Of a stretch of 64,000 nt of DNA, positions 16,447 through 24,599 are shown piece after piece. Every line of letters begins with the position of its first letter. The first letter of the stretch is position 1. The notes below the pieces were generated by a model that did not search any database, was not told the origin of the DNA, and saw only the letters and a list, made by a program, of their open reading frames with translations. The position numbers and the translations under genes are program-made. The DNA is taken from assembly GCF_944381005.1 (NCBI RefSeq), contig NZ_CALWJM010000001.1, positions 1 to 64,000 of the forward strand, in the 5' to 3' direction. Origin of the DNA: an uncultured Butyricicoccus sp. (GTDB taxonomy: Bacteria > Bacillota > Clostridia > Oscillospirales > Butyricicoccaceae).

Positions 16447-17469
16447 ATGATTGTCGTTTTAAAGCCGAACCCGGATAAAGAGCGGGTCAAACGCCTGATT
16501 CAGCATTTCCACGATATGGGGCTGAATACCAACTATTCTGAAGGCTCGTCTACCACCATCATCGGTCTGCTCGGCGATACTTCTCGTATCGACGAAAACG
16601 ACATTATGGTATATGACTTGGTCGAACGCGTGCAGCGTGTAACCGAACCATTTAAAGGTGTAAACCGCAAAATGCACCCGCAAGACACCATACTGGAAGT
16701 TGCGGGGCGCAAAATAGGGGAGGGCTACTTTAATGTATTTGCCGGCCCGTGTTCTGTGGAGAGTGAAGAACAAATTTTAGAGGTTGCGCAAGCGGTCAAA
16801 CAAGCTGGTGCTGGCTTTCTGCGCGGCGGTGCATTTAAACCACGCACTTCTCCATATTCTTTTCAGGGGATGGAAGCAGAAGGTTTAAAACTCTTATTGG
16901 AGGCCAAACGTCAAACCGGACTGCCGATTGTCACCGAAATTATGAGTGAAAAGCATTTAGACTTATTCGCTGACGTGGATATCATTCAACTCGGTGCGCG
17001 CAATATGCAAAATTTTATGTTGTTAAAAGAACTGGGACGTTCTAACAAGCCCATTCTGCTAAAGCGCGGTTTATCTGCAACAATGGAAGAATTTTTGATG
17101 GCGGCAGAATATATCTTTGCTGGGGGAAATCATAACGTTATTTTGTGTGAACGTGGTATCCGTACTTATGAAACCATGATTCGCAACAATTTAGATATTT
17201 CTGCGGTTCCGCTGGTCAAAATGCTCAGCCACTTGCCCATTATCATCGACCCAAGCCATGCAGCAGGACGCCGTGACATGGTTCAGCCACTTTCACGCGC
17301 TGCAATCGCTTCTGGTGCTGACGGGTTGATGATTGAGGTACACAATGACCCAAAACGCGCATTGTGTGACGGCGCGCAATCGCTGAATATTCCAATGTTT
17401 GAAACCGTCATGGAAGATGTCAAACGTCGTGTAGACTTTGAAGGAAAAACGCTTCAAACAGCACAATAA
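16447..17469 (+). CDS. aroF: 3-deoxy-7-phosphoheptulonate (DAHP) synthase, AroA-I-beta type
   Basis: First enzyme of the shikimate pathway: condenses phosphoenolpyruvate and erythrose-4-phosphate. The 340-aa protein has an N-terminal ferredoxin-like regulatory domain (residues about 1-70, beginning MIVVLKPNPDKERV) seen in feedback-controlled enzymes of this type. The TIM-barrel catalytic part shows FAGPCSVESEEQI, GGAFKPRTSPYSFQG, QLGARNMQNF, LLKRG and IIDPSHAAGRRDM, with metal and PEP ligands in these segments. The gene stands alone, with its own promoter and a 17-bp terminator; other aro genes are not nearby. Confidence 0.93.
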   Translation: MIVVLKPNPDKERVKRLIQHFHDMGLNTNYSEGSSTTIIGLLGDTSRIDENDIMVYDLVERVQRVTEPFKGVNRKMHPQDTILEVAGRKIGEGYFNVFAGPCSVESEEQILEVAQAVKQAGAGFLRGGAFKPRTSPYSFQGMEAEGLKLLLEAKRQTGLPIVTEIMSEKHLDLFADVDIIQLGARNMQNFMLLKELGRSNKPILLKRGLSATMEEFLMAAEYIFAGGNHNVILCERGIRTYETMIRNNLDISAVPLVKMLSHLPIIIDPSHAAGRRDMVQPLSRAAIASGADGLMIEVHNDPKRALCDGAQSLNIPMFETVMEDVKRRVDFEGKTLQTAQ

Positions 17470-17497
17470 ATGGTATACGCCTGTATACTGATATATG

Positions 17498-17534
17498 AAA
17501 AGGGGGAGTCGATACGATATCGACTCCCCCTTTT
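17498..17534. terminator. Strong bidirectional terminator
   Basis: A 17-bp perfect stem, 17498-17514 with 17518-17534 (AAAAGGGGGAGTCGATA and its complement), loop CGA. It lies between the convergent DAHP synthase and deacetylase genes. Confidence 0.92.
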
Positions 17535-17579
17535 GTAAATTTATTTTGACTATGGAACCATTCTATTATTTGTTCCGTC

Positions 17580-18452
17580 TTATTCAGTAATGGCAGAATC
17601 TATGATTAAATCAGTTAAGTTGCCAAACTTGTATCCTGCTTGTTCCCATTTAGTTAATAATTCATCCAGAATTTGCGCATTGGTTTCCGATGTTGAATGT
17701 AGCAATACGATGGCACCATTGTGAATACGCGGCAATAGTTTATCAAATGCCTGTTGTTTTGTGGGCTGATTGTCTGCATACCAATCCACATAGGCTAGAG
17801 ACCAAAAAACAGTTGTATATCCTAGTTGCTGCGCCTGTTTAAGATTTTCTAGGTTGAACTTTCCTTGTGGAGGCCGATAAAGTTTTGGCATATCTGAACC
17901 AACCACTTCCCGATATAAATCCTCTACACCTTGCAACTCTTTTTGAAAGGCATCCATATCAGAGATTTTCGACATATCTGGATGATTCATCGTGTGATTG
18001 CCTATCACATGTCCTTCCGCAACCATACGGCGGACTAAATCAGGCGCTGTTTGAAAATAATTTCCAACCAGGAAAAATGCTGCCGGCGCGTTATGTTTTT
18101 TCAGTGCATCTAAAATTGCTGCTGTATGGCCGTTTTCAAAACCTGCGTCGAAAGTTAAGTAAATGGTAGGGTCGCTGACATCACCTAAAAAACGTGCGGA
18201 CAGTGCTTCCAAATCTTCAGAAGAAGCATTCCCGACAGGTGGCTGTCCGGGTGTAGGGAAGGAAAGCCCCCAATCTGTGATTTCTCCTGTCGTCGTTACC
18301 ACTGGGCCAAATCGCGTTTGATACAGAGCACCTGCTCCAGCTAGGATAAGAACCAGCGCAATCACTGCCAACACAGATAAAATCTTTTTTTGATTGCGCT
18401 GGGACAAAAAACGTAACAAGAACAACACCGCCTTCCATACTTTTGTTGCCAA
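17580..18452 (-). CDS. pdaA: Polysaccharide deacetylase, PdaA-like (spore cortex muramic delta-lactam)
   Basis: A 290-aa membrane-anchored NodB-type deacetylase. One N-terminal helix (ILSVLAVIALVLILAGAG) precedes the catalytic domain, which shows TIYLTFDAGFENGHTAAIL (first motif, with the Asp), VIGNHTMNHPDM (metal histidines), LYRPPQGKFN and VLLHSTSETNAQILDEL. The segment ITDWGLSFPTPGQPP and the spacing of motifs match Bacillus PdaA, which de-N-acetylates muramic acid to make delta-lactam in spore cortex. The start shown is a TTG with no good ribosome-binding site; a start some codons downstream is possible and would keep the helix. It is 34 nt behind the BofC-domain gene in the same direction, consistent with a sporulation operon. 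Confidence 0.85.
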   Translation of the reverse strand: MATKVWKAVLFLLRFLSQRNQKKILSVLAVIALVLILAGAGALYQTRFGPVVTTTGEITDWGLSFPTPGQPPVGNASSEDLEALSARFLGDVSDPTIYLTFDAGFENGHTAAILDALKKHNAPAAFFLVGNYFQTAPDLVRRMVAEGHVIGNHTMNHPDMSKISDMDAFQKELQGVEDLYREVVGSDMPKLYRPPQGKFNLENLKQAQQLGYTTVFWSLAYVDWYADNQPTKQQAFDKLLPRIHNGAIVLLHSTSETNAQILDELLTKWEQAGYKFGNLTDLIIDSAITE

Positions 18453-18486
18453 TATATGCGAATCATCAGGCGGTTATGTCTCAATA

Positions 18487-18810
18487 TCAAGCATCATAAT
18501 CTTCCAGCAAGTGCGCCAAAGCAGTTGCATCCTGCAAGGGAATCCCTTTGGACAAAGCTTGTTGGTCGGCTTCTGGCAGCGTGCGGATATCAATTCCAGT
18601 CAACATAACAGGGTCACTATTTCCGGTTTGATAAATTACGACTTGGTATCCTACGCTCTTTGCGGTATACTGTGTGATATCACCCGAAACCGGATTGCTA
18701 GAAACCGATGGTTCTGGCCATAATAAAGCCAGAAGCAAAAAAATAACGGCTATAAATGTGAGCGTCAATACAAAAATATTAAACCCTCGCGAACGATAAT
18801 GTGTTTGCAT
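18487..18810 (-). CDS. Small membrane protein with BofC C-terminal-like domain
   Basis: A 107-aa protein: a single membrane helix (FNIFVLTLTFIAVIFLLLA, residues about 10-30) and an exported domain ending GIDIRTLPEADQQALSKGI and LAHLLEDYDA. This ending resembles the BofC C-terminal domain; Bacillus BofC is a forespore protein in the signalling that activates sigma K. Here only that domain and an anchor are present. The start is the ATG at 18810, behind GGGAGG; a longer upstream reading frame has no ribosome-binding site. Its position ahead of pdaA supports a sporulation role, as inference. Confidence 0.7.
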   Translation of the reverse strand: MQTHYRSRGFNIFVLTLTFIAVIFLLLALLWPEPSVSSNPVSGDITQYTAKSVGYQVVIYQTGNSDPVMLTGIDIRTLPEADQQALSKGIPLQDATALAHLLEDYDA

Positions 18811-18899
18811 GTAGCAACCCTCCCACGATTCTTCTATTGGTGCTTTTCTACATTTCAGTATGTCCTCATATTTCAGAATGATACATAAAAATAAAAATA

Positions 18900-18929
18900 T
18901 TGGCAATTTTGTGTAAAATATGGTATACT
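18900..18929 (+). promoter_or_regulatory. Promoter of the class A PBP gene
   Basis: TTGGCA (18900-18905), 18-nt spacer, TATACT (18924-18929). About 80 nt of leader follow before the start codon. Confidence 0.55.
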
Positions 18930-19018
18930 GTATTCGCCTATGTGTCATATAATTGCTTTTCGTGTGACGCAGATGGACGGGCGACCTTTGCAGCCATGCA
19001 AAAGGAGGCATAACAAAT

Positions 19019-21508
19019 ATGGCAAAACGAAAAAAACGTTCTGGCGCACATAAGGTCATTATGACCCTTCTAGCCATTCCGCTCGTTGCAGTTGTTACTG
19101 CCTGCTTATGTGGTATCGCGCTTGCGTTTTATATTGGTATCTGGGTTATTCCAAATTCAGATATTGATGTATCGTCTTATAGCAAAGATTTGGCTAAAAC
19201 AACTGTAATTTATGCCAAAAATCCAGATAATGGTGAGTATGAAGTTTATGAAACCCTAGAAGGGGACGTAAACCGTCAATGGGTTTCGCTCAGTGAAATT
19301 CCAGAGGATTTACAACATGCTGTTGTTGCTATCGAAGACGAACGGTTTTACTCTCATCACGGAGTCGACTGGATTCGTACCTTAGGTGCTGTTCAAGGAT
19401 TTATTACAGGTAGTGACCGCGGTGGCGGCTCCACAATTACACAACAGTTGATTAAAAACCTGACCGGAAACAATGATAAATCAGTGAAGAGAAAAATCAA
19501 CGAGATTTTTCAAGCACTCACATTAGAAAAGAATTTGGGAGATACCGCAAAATCACAGATTTTGGAGATGTATCTCAATACCATTCCTTATGGCAATCGC
19601 GCTGCTGGTGCCAAGGTTGCCGCCATGACCTACTTCGGAAAAGAACTCTCCGATTTAAACTTAGCTGAATGTGCCGTGTTGGCGGCTATTCCCAACGCTC
19701 CAACCCGTTATAATCCATTCCGAAATCCAGAAAATGTCAAAAAGCGACAAACGCTGGTTTTAGATAAAATGTTGGAATTGGGCTTTATTACGCAGGGCGA
19801 GTATAATGAAGCCATTCGCACCGAATTGGTTTATCATTCGGACGCATATGAGCAAAATACCAATGAGCCTTACTCTTGGTTTACCGAAGCCATCATTTCG
19901 GATTTGACCGAGGACTTACAAGAAAAAGAAAATATCTCCTATGATTTGGCGCGTTCGCGTGTTATGTCTGGTGGACTGCAAATTTATGCCACCATTGACC
20001 AGAATGTTCAAAATGCAATGGACGCCGTATTCACCAATGAATCAAATTTTCCAAGTGCAACGAAAAATGGTATTGCACCGCAAGCGGCAATGGTGATATG
20101 TGATAAACAAGGCAATATCTTGGGACTAGTTGGCGGTCGCGGAGAAAAACAAGGTAGTCTGCTTACCAACCGTGCAACCATGACCACGAGACAACCTGGT
20201 TCATCCATTAAACCGCTTGCCGTGTATGGCCCAGCAATGGACAATGATAAAATCACACCGTATTCCACCGTAACTGATATGCCGTTTAAAGTTTATGACG
20301 GCAAGGCGTGGCCGCGTAATGATAATCGCCGGTATCAGGGGCAAATGGTTATAAAGGAAGCGATTGCACATTCTATTAACTGTGTAGCCGTGCGTGTTCT
20401 GGACATGATTACGCCTCAAGCATCCTATTCGTTCTTGCACGATACGCTGGGATTTGAGCACTTAAATCAGGCCGATATCGACTATGCCCCGCTGGCGCTC
20501 GGTGGTATGAATGGCGGTGTCACTGTGCGCGAAATGGCTGCAGGATACACCATCTTTGCAAACAACGGCAAATTCTCCGGTTCCCGCACCTATACTAAGG
20601 TGCTGGATAGTGAAGGAAACACACTGATTGATAATAGTCAGCTAGTTGCTGTCAATGCCTTCAAAAACGAAAAAACCGCATACTATATGTTGGATTGCCT
20701 AAAAGAAGTCACCAATTCTGGTACTGGTACCAAAGCAAGCATCCCAAACATCGAAACCGCAGGTAAAACAGGTACTACAACCTCTAAGCGCGACGTATGG
20801 TTCTGTGGTCTGACTCCATACTATGTTGGTGCCACTTGGTTCGGTTATGACCAAAGCTACAATTTAGATGGAATTTCAGGTAATACTGCATTGTCTCTTT
20901 GGACTGCGGTTATGCGTCGGATTCATGCAGATTTACCGGCCGCGGATTTCGATATGGGCAATGATTCTAACTTTGTTTATGCTGATTATTGTGTAGATAG
21001 CGGTATGGCACCTATTGATGCTTGTGAGGACGATTCGCGCGGCAGTCGGGTAGAAACCGGGCGGTTCTGGAAAGGCGACCAGCCAAAACAGGAATGTTAT
21101 CTGCATGACTACGTCACCATCTGTCGAGAATCTGGATTGGTCGCAGGCGATAATTGCAGATGGACAAGTACCGTTTCTAAATTAGATTTGACACGCCGTT
21201 TCCCAATAGAAATTTCTCCGGAAATTGAAGATGCGTCTTATTGCTTTACCGGTAAGAATGACCCCGTTGGTAGTGGTGATGTCACGGTTTCGGGTGGTTC
21301 TATGGGTGTCTGCCATAGAAGTCATTCTTGGTTCTCTTGGGGCGATTCAAATGATGATGACGAAGAAGAATCTTCGGAAACTGATAACACAGAGTCTTCT
21401 GAATCCTCCTCTTCTGAAAATGAAACCGATACAACTCAATCATCTGACAGCGCAAACAACCAAACAGGTACAAGCGAATCAGGCGAAGATGTTGACCCTG
21501 AAAATTGA
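19019..21508 (+). CDS. Class A penicillin-binding protein (PBP1A), bifunctional peptidoglycan synthase
   Basis: An 829-aa enzyme anchored by one N-terminal helix (VIMTLLAIPLVAVVTACLCG), acting on the outer face of the membrane. The glycosyltransferase domain (residues about 85-260) has AVVAIEDERFYSHHGVDW, GGSTITQQLIKNL and KSQILEMYLNTIPYG. The transpeptidase domain (about 330-680) has TRQPGSSIKPLAVYG with the catalytic Ser, the SxN box HSINCVAVRVLD and KTGTTTSKRDVWF. After it comes a Cys-containing region (residues about 660-770; CVDSGMAPIDACEDD, CYLHDYVTICRESG) and a very acidic Ser/Glu/Thr tail (DDDEEESSETDNTESSESSS), probably disordered and extracellular. AAAAGGAGG precedes the ATG. The tail is unusual in length but not unique in clostridial PBPs. 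Confidence 0.93.
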   Translation: MAKRKKRSGAHKVIMTLLAIPLVAVVTACLCGIALAFYIGIWVIPNSDIDVSSYSKDLAKTTVIYAKNPDNGEYEVYETLEGDVNRQWVSLSEIPEDLQHAVVAIEDERFYSHHGVDWIRTLGAVQGFITGSDRGGGSTITQQLIKNLTGNNDKSVKRKINEIFQALTLEKNLGDTAKSQILEMYLNTIPYGNRAAGAKVAAMTYFGKELSDLNLAECAVLAAIPNAPTRYNPFRNPENVKKRQTLVLDKMLELGFITQGEYNEAIRTELVYHSDAYEQNTNEPYSWFTEAIISDLTEDLQEKENISYDLARSRVMSGGLQIYATIDQNVQNAMDAVFTNESNFPSATKNGIAPQAAMVICDKQGNILGLVGGRGEKQGSLLTNRATMTTRQPGSSIKPLAVYGPAMDNDKITPYSTVTDMPFKVYDGKAWPRNDNRRYQGQMVIKEAIAHSINCVAVRVLDMITPQASYSFLHDTLGFEHLNQADIDYAPLALGGMNGGVTVREMAAGYTIFANNGKFSGSRTYTKVLDSEGNTLIDNSQLVAVNAFKNEKTAYYMLDCLKEVTNSGTGTKASIPNIETAGKTGTTTSKRDVWFCGLTPYYVGATWFGYDQSYNLDGISGNTALSLWTAVMRRIHADLPAADFDMGNDSNFVYADYCVDSGMAPIDACEDDSRGSRVETGRFWKGDQPKQECYLHDYVTICRESGLVAGDNCRWTSTVSKLDLTRRFPIEISPEIEDASYCFTGKNDPVGSGDVTVSGGSMGVCHRSHSWFSWGDSNDDDEEESSETDNTESSESSSSENETDTTQSSDSANNQTGTSESGEDVDPEN

Positions 21509-21521
21509 ATCAACTTAGGTC

Positions 21522-21550
21522 TTGAATTTTTAGAAATCATATAGTATAAT
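21522..21550 (+). promoter_or_regulatory. Promoter of the SRP RNA gene
   Basis: TTGAAT (21522-21527), 17-nt spacer, TATAAT (21545-21550). The expected start, 21557-21561, is exactly where the terminal helix of the RNA begins. Confidence 0.7.
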
Positions 21551-21560
21551 ATACTAGCAT

Positions 21561-21871
21561 GTTATGCAGTGTCTTGTATGGCTGCACTAGGCGGGGCGGT
21601 AGCGGTGCCCTGTACCTGCAATCCGCTATAGCAGGGCTGAATTCCGGTTGGGAGGTGCGGCATCTGGATGCTTGCAGTTAACGGGCCGACGATGAGAGAT
21701 TGGTACTGTGCAACGTGGGACTGTGAACCATGTCAGGCGGGGAACCGAGCAGCATTAAACAGAACCCTGCGTGTGCCACAGAGCTGCCGATTTTGAGTTG
21801 GCTTGGTAAAAAGGCTGTCCGGATGTTCGTTTCGATCTTCTGGTGTGCGGTCTTACAAGGCACTGCATAAC
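21561..21871 (+). ncRNA. ffs: Signal recognition particle RNA, large bacterial type with Alu domain
   Basis: RNA scaffold of the signal recognition particle. The ends pair over 18 bases (GTTATGCAGTGTCTTGTA at 21561-21578 with 21854-21871). The Alu half shows GGGCGGTAGCGGTGCCCTGT and GGTTGGGAGGTGCGGCATC. The Ffh-binding hairpin reads ATGTCAGG, then a GGAA tetraloop closed by CGG/CCG, then AGCAGCATTAA (about 21730-21757). The usual form closes this loop with TCC/GGA, so here both sides have changed together. Position directly upstream of dnaX is common for this RNA in Firmicutes. A T-rich terminator follows at 21892-21921. The exact ends are inferred from pairing. Confidence 0.92.
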
Positions 21872-21891
21872 AGAACAACGCATTGGAAAGG

Positions 21892-21921
21892 TGGGCAGGT
21901 GCTGAATCTGCCCATTTTTTT
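21892..21921 (+). terminator. Terminator of the SRP RNA gene
   Basis: A 7-bp stem TGGGCAG (21892-21898) with CTGCCCA (21908-21914), directly followed by seven T. It lies 25 nt before the dnaX start and may also modulate read-through into dnaX. Confidence 0.8.
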
Positions 21922-21945
21922 CATTCTGGCTGGGAGGCTTGTGCC

Positions 21946-23595
21946 ATGACATATCAAGCGCTTTATCGCAAATGGCGACCGCTTTGTTTTGCCGATGTAA
22001 TCGGTCAGCAGCATATTACAGATACGTTGCGGGCACAGTTGCGTTCCGGCCGCTTATCCCATGCCTATCTGTTCACCGGCACAAGAGGCACTGGAAAAAC
22101 GACCTGCGCCAAGATTTTGGCGCGTGCAGTCAACTGTGAGCATCCACAAGATGGTGACCCTTGTAACGAATGTGCCGCTTGCCGCGGCATATTAGACGGG
22201 TCGGTACTCGACGTGGTAGAAATTGACGCTGCTTCCAACAACGGTGTAGACAATGTGCGTGAAATTCGAGATGAAGTGCGCTATGCACCATCTTCTGTTC
22301 GCAAGAAAGTGTTTATCATCGACGAGGTGCACATGTTATCTGCGGGTGCTTTTAATGCCTTGCTGAAAACACTTGAAGAACCGCCTAGCCATGTTATGTT
22401 CATTCTTGCAACGACTGAAATTCACAAGGTTCCAGCGACCATCCTGTCTCGCTGCCAGCGGTTTGATTTTCGGCGGATTACACCGGATGCCATTGCTGAA
22501 CGTTTGTTGCAAATTGCTGCACAGGAACAGATTCCTTTGACTGCAAGTGGCGCCAAGCTCATTGCACGGTTGTCTGATGGTGCAATGCGTGATGCGCTTT
22601 CTATGCTCGACCGTACATCGGGCTGTGAAACGATTGACGAACAAGCAATCTCTAAATGTCTCGGTATTTTAGGGGCAACTGATATTTTAGGTTTGATGCA
22701 CGCGATTAAATCCTGTGATTTAGCCGCAGCAGTCGCTGAAATTGGTCGAGCCTATGAAGCCGGACGAGATTTAGCCGGTGTAGTTGACCAGTTGCTTGGA
22801 TTGATTCGGGACATGCTATTGGTAAAAACGGCGCATGGTGACATTTCTGCGATGCTTTCACCTGCCTATTCATATAAGCAACTGGAAGGGCTTGGGGAAG
22901 GGCTAGCACCTGCTACTTTGATTGCATACAGCCGAATTTTACAAGAATCAGTTGCTCGCATCAAATCAGCCAGCAATCGTCGAGTAGAAACCGAATTGTG
23001 CATGATTCGCTTGTGTACCTTTGGTGCAGATGCTTATGATTCGCTTGCAGGTCGCGTACAGGCATTGGAAGAAAAAGTAAAGCATGGTATTCCGATTGCG
23101 GTATCTGGTCAAACTGTACAAACATCTGATACCGTAAGAGAATCGGACAGCGAAATCCCACCGCCGCCAGGCGATGAAGATGCACCTGCATGGGTGAGGG
23201 AAGATGAGACTTCTCATCCTGTGCCCGATGCACCACATTCATCAAAAAAATCTGCGGCAGTTACCCCCATCCACTGGAGTGGTTGGCCTGAAGTTTTGGA
23301 ACAGGCTACGGGGAAAATCAATATGGGCGCATTAACCTGTTTGCAACTCTCCTCACATGCGGAGATAGAAAACGGAAAAGTGCTTGTATTTTGTGAAGAT
23401 GATGTAACGGCTGGGCTTGCAAAAGCACATCCGACCATCGATAGATTATCGGAAATCGCTTCAGCTATTGCTGGGCAGCCGGTTCGAGTCAAAATATTTG
23501 GCCCTGACCAAAAACCACAGCAGCAAAGTCGAACGGCTTCTGATGAAATTTTAGAAAAAGCAAAAGAATTTGACATTCAAGTCACCGAATTTTAA
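21946..23595 (+). CDS. dnaX: DNA polymerase III subunits gamma/tau
   Basis: Clamp-loader ATPase of the replisome, 549 aa. The start MTYQALYRKWRPLCFADVIG is the standard DnaX N-terminus; GGGAGG lies 8 nt upstream and an in-frame upstream extension is rejected. AAA+ marks: Walker A GTRGTGKTT, zinc-binding cysteines CNECAACRGI and an upstream Cys, Walker B VFIIDEVHML, sensor 1 ILATTEIHKV and the SRC motif LSRCQRFDF. Domain III ends near residue 370, followed by a linker with PPPPGDEDAP-like composition and a C-terminal tau domain of about 110 residues. An in-phase A-AAA-AAA heptamer stands at codons 433-435. It is followed by ebfC and recR in the conserved dnaX-ebfC-recR order. Confidence 0.95.
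   Translation: MTYQALYRKWRPLCFADVIGQQHITDTLRAQLRSGRLSHAYLFTGTRGTGKTTCAKILARAVNCEHPQDGDPCNECAACRGILDGSVLDVVEIDAASNNGVDNVREIRDEVRYAPSSVRKKVFIIDEVHMLSAGAFNALLKTLEEPPSHVMFILATTEIHKVPATILSRCQRFDFRRITPDAIAERLLQIAAQEQIPLTASGAKLIARLSDGAMRDALSMLDRTSGCETIDEQAISKCLGILGATDILGLMHAIKSCDLAAAVAEIGRAYEAGRDLAGVVDQLLGLIRDMLLVKTAHGDISAMLSPAYSYKQLEGLGEGLAPATLIAYSRILQESVARIKSASNRRVETELCMIRLCTFGADAYDSLAGRVQALEEKVKHGIPIAVSGQTVQTSDTVRESDSEIPPPPGDEDAPAWVREDETSHPVPDAPHSSKKSAAVTPIHWSGWPEVLEQATGKINMGALTCLQLSSHAEIENGKVLVFCEDDVTAGLAKAHPTIDRLSEIASAIAGQPVRVKIFGPDQKPQQQSRTASDEILEKAKEFDIQVTEF
23244..23291 (+). other. Candidate -1 frameshift site in dnaX (gamma production)
   Basis: Seven A at 23244-23250 lie in the phase X-XXY-YYZ (codons TCA AAA AAA, 433-435). 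A -1 slip would add 13 residues and stop at TGA 23289-23291, giving about 448 aa, close to the 431-aa gamma of E. coli, which is made by the same mechanism at A-AAA-AAG. A stem with one mismatch (23267-23274 with 23279-23286, loop TGGA) lies 16 nt downstream, farther than the usual 5-9 nt. It is a candidate from sequence only; polymerase slippage on the A-run is another route. Confidence 0.5.
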
Positions 23596-23613
23596 CTCTA
23601 GGAGGAATTTAAC

Positions 23614-23964
23614 ATGGCAAAGGGTAAGTTTGGCGGTATTGGCGGCGGCATGAATATGCAGGCCATGATTAAGCATGCACAGAAGATGCAGCAGGAAATG
23701 CTGCGCGCACAGGAAGAAATGGCTCAGACCGAGACCGAAGCATCTGCCGGTGGTGGAGCAGTCAAGGCCGTTGTACTGGGCACTACTTCTCTGAAGTCGT
23801 TGGAAATCAAGCCTGAAGTCGTTGACCCTGAGGATATCGAAATGCTGCAAGACCTTGTAATGGCTGCTATCAATGAAGCACTGCGCAAGGCTCAGGAAAA
23901 ATCCGAGAACAATATGCGTGCAATCACTGGTGGCATGAGCGGCGGTATTCCGGGTGTGCTCTAA
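23614..23964 (+). CDS. ebfC: YbaB/EbfC family nucleoid-associated protein
   Basis: A 116-aa small DNA-binding protein found next to recR and dnaX in most bacteria. The N-terminus is Gly/Met-rich (KFGGIGGGMNMQAMIKHAQK), then a long helix (MQQEMLRAQEEMAQTETEAS) and the conserved GGGAVKAVVLGTTSLKSLEI followed by DPEDIEMLQDLVMAAINEAL. Members bind DNA as dimers with modest specificity. It is 18 nt behind dnaX with a strong GGAGGAATT ribosome-binding site, and 3 nt ahead of recR. The codon use here looks more biased than in its neighbours, suggesting strong expression. Confidence 0.93.
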   Translation: MAKGKFGGIGGGMNMQAMIKHAQKMQQEMLRAQEEMAQTETEASAGGGAVKAVVLGTTSLKSLEIKPEVVDPEDIEMLQDLVMAAINEALRKAQEKSENNMRAITGGMSGGIPGVL

Positions 23965-23967
23965 GTA

Positions 23968-24567
23968 ATGAAATTCTTTGCACCGCCAGTTGAGCGGTTG
24001 ATAGAAGAATTTGCTCGTTTGCCCGGCATCGGTCAAAAAACGGCACAGCGTCTGGCCTTTCATGTGTTGGATATGTCAAAAGAAGATGCACAGCGATTTG
24101 CTGACGCGATTACACAGGCGAAAAATACGGTATTTACCTGTAAAATCTGTCAGAATTTGACCGATTCAGAAACCTGTTCCATTTGCTCCAATCCCAATCG
24201 AGATACAGGCGTCATCTGCGTAGTGGCAGACCCGCGCGATGTACTCGCTTTTGAGCGCACACGCGAATATAATGGGTTATACCATGTGCTTCATGGCGTG
24301 ATTTCCCCAATGAATCATGTTGGCCCAGATGACATCCGTATTCGAGAATTGTTGCAGCGTGTAGCAGATACTGACGTAAGAGAAGTGATTCTTGCTACCA
24401 ATCCAGACACCGAGGGGGAAGCCACTGCCATGTATTTGGCACGGCTTTTAAAGCCTTTCGGTGTTGCTGTGACGCGGTTGGCTTATGGCATTCCGGTTGG
24501 TGGACATTTGGAATATATTGATGAAGTAACGCTCATGCGAGCACTCGAAGGTAGACGAGAACTTTAA
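23968..24567 (+). CDS. recR: Recombination mediator RecR
   Basis: A 199-aa partner of RecF/RecO that helps load RecA on gapped DNA. It shows the N-terminal helix-hairpin-helix ([20 protein letters not shown]), the Cys4 zinc finger [18 protein letters not shown], a Toprim domain beginning [16 protein letters not shown] with [19 protein letters not shown], and the Walker-B-like C-terminal [18 protein letters not shown]. Only 3 nt separate it from ebfC, so translation is probably coupled. The length is standard. Confidence 0.95.
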   Translation: MKFFAPPVERLIEEFARLPGIGQKTAQRLAFHVLDMSKEDAQRFADAITQAKNTVFTCKICQNLTDSETCSICSNPNRDTGVICVVADPRDVLAFERTREYNGLYHVLHGVISPMNHVGPDDIRIRELLQRVADTDVREVILATNPDTEGEATAMYLARLLKPFGVAVTRLAYGIPVGGHLEYIDEVTLMRALEGRREL

Positions 24568-24599
24568 CATCCGATTTTTATACTTTGGAGGAATGGACT

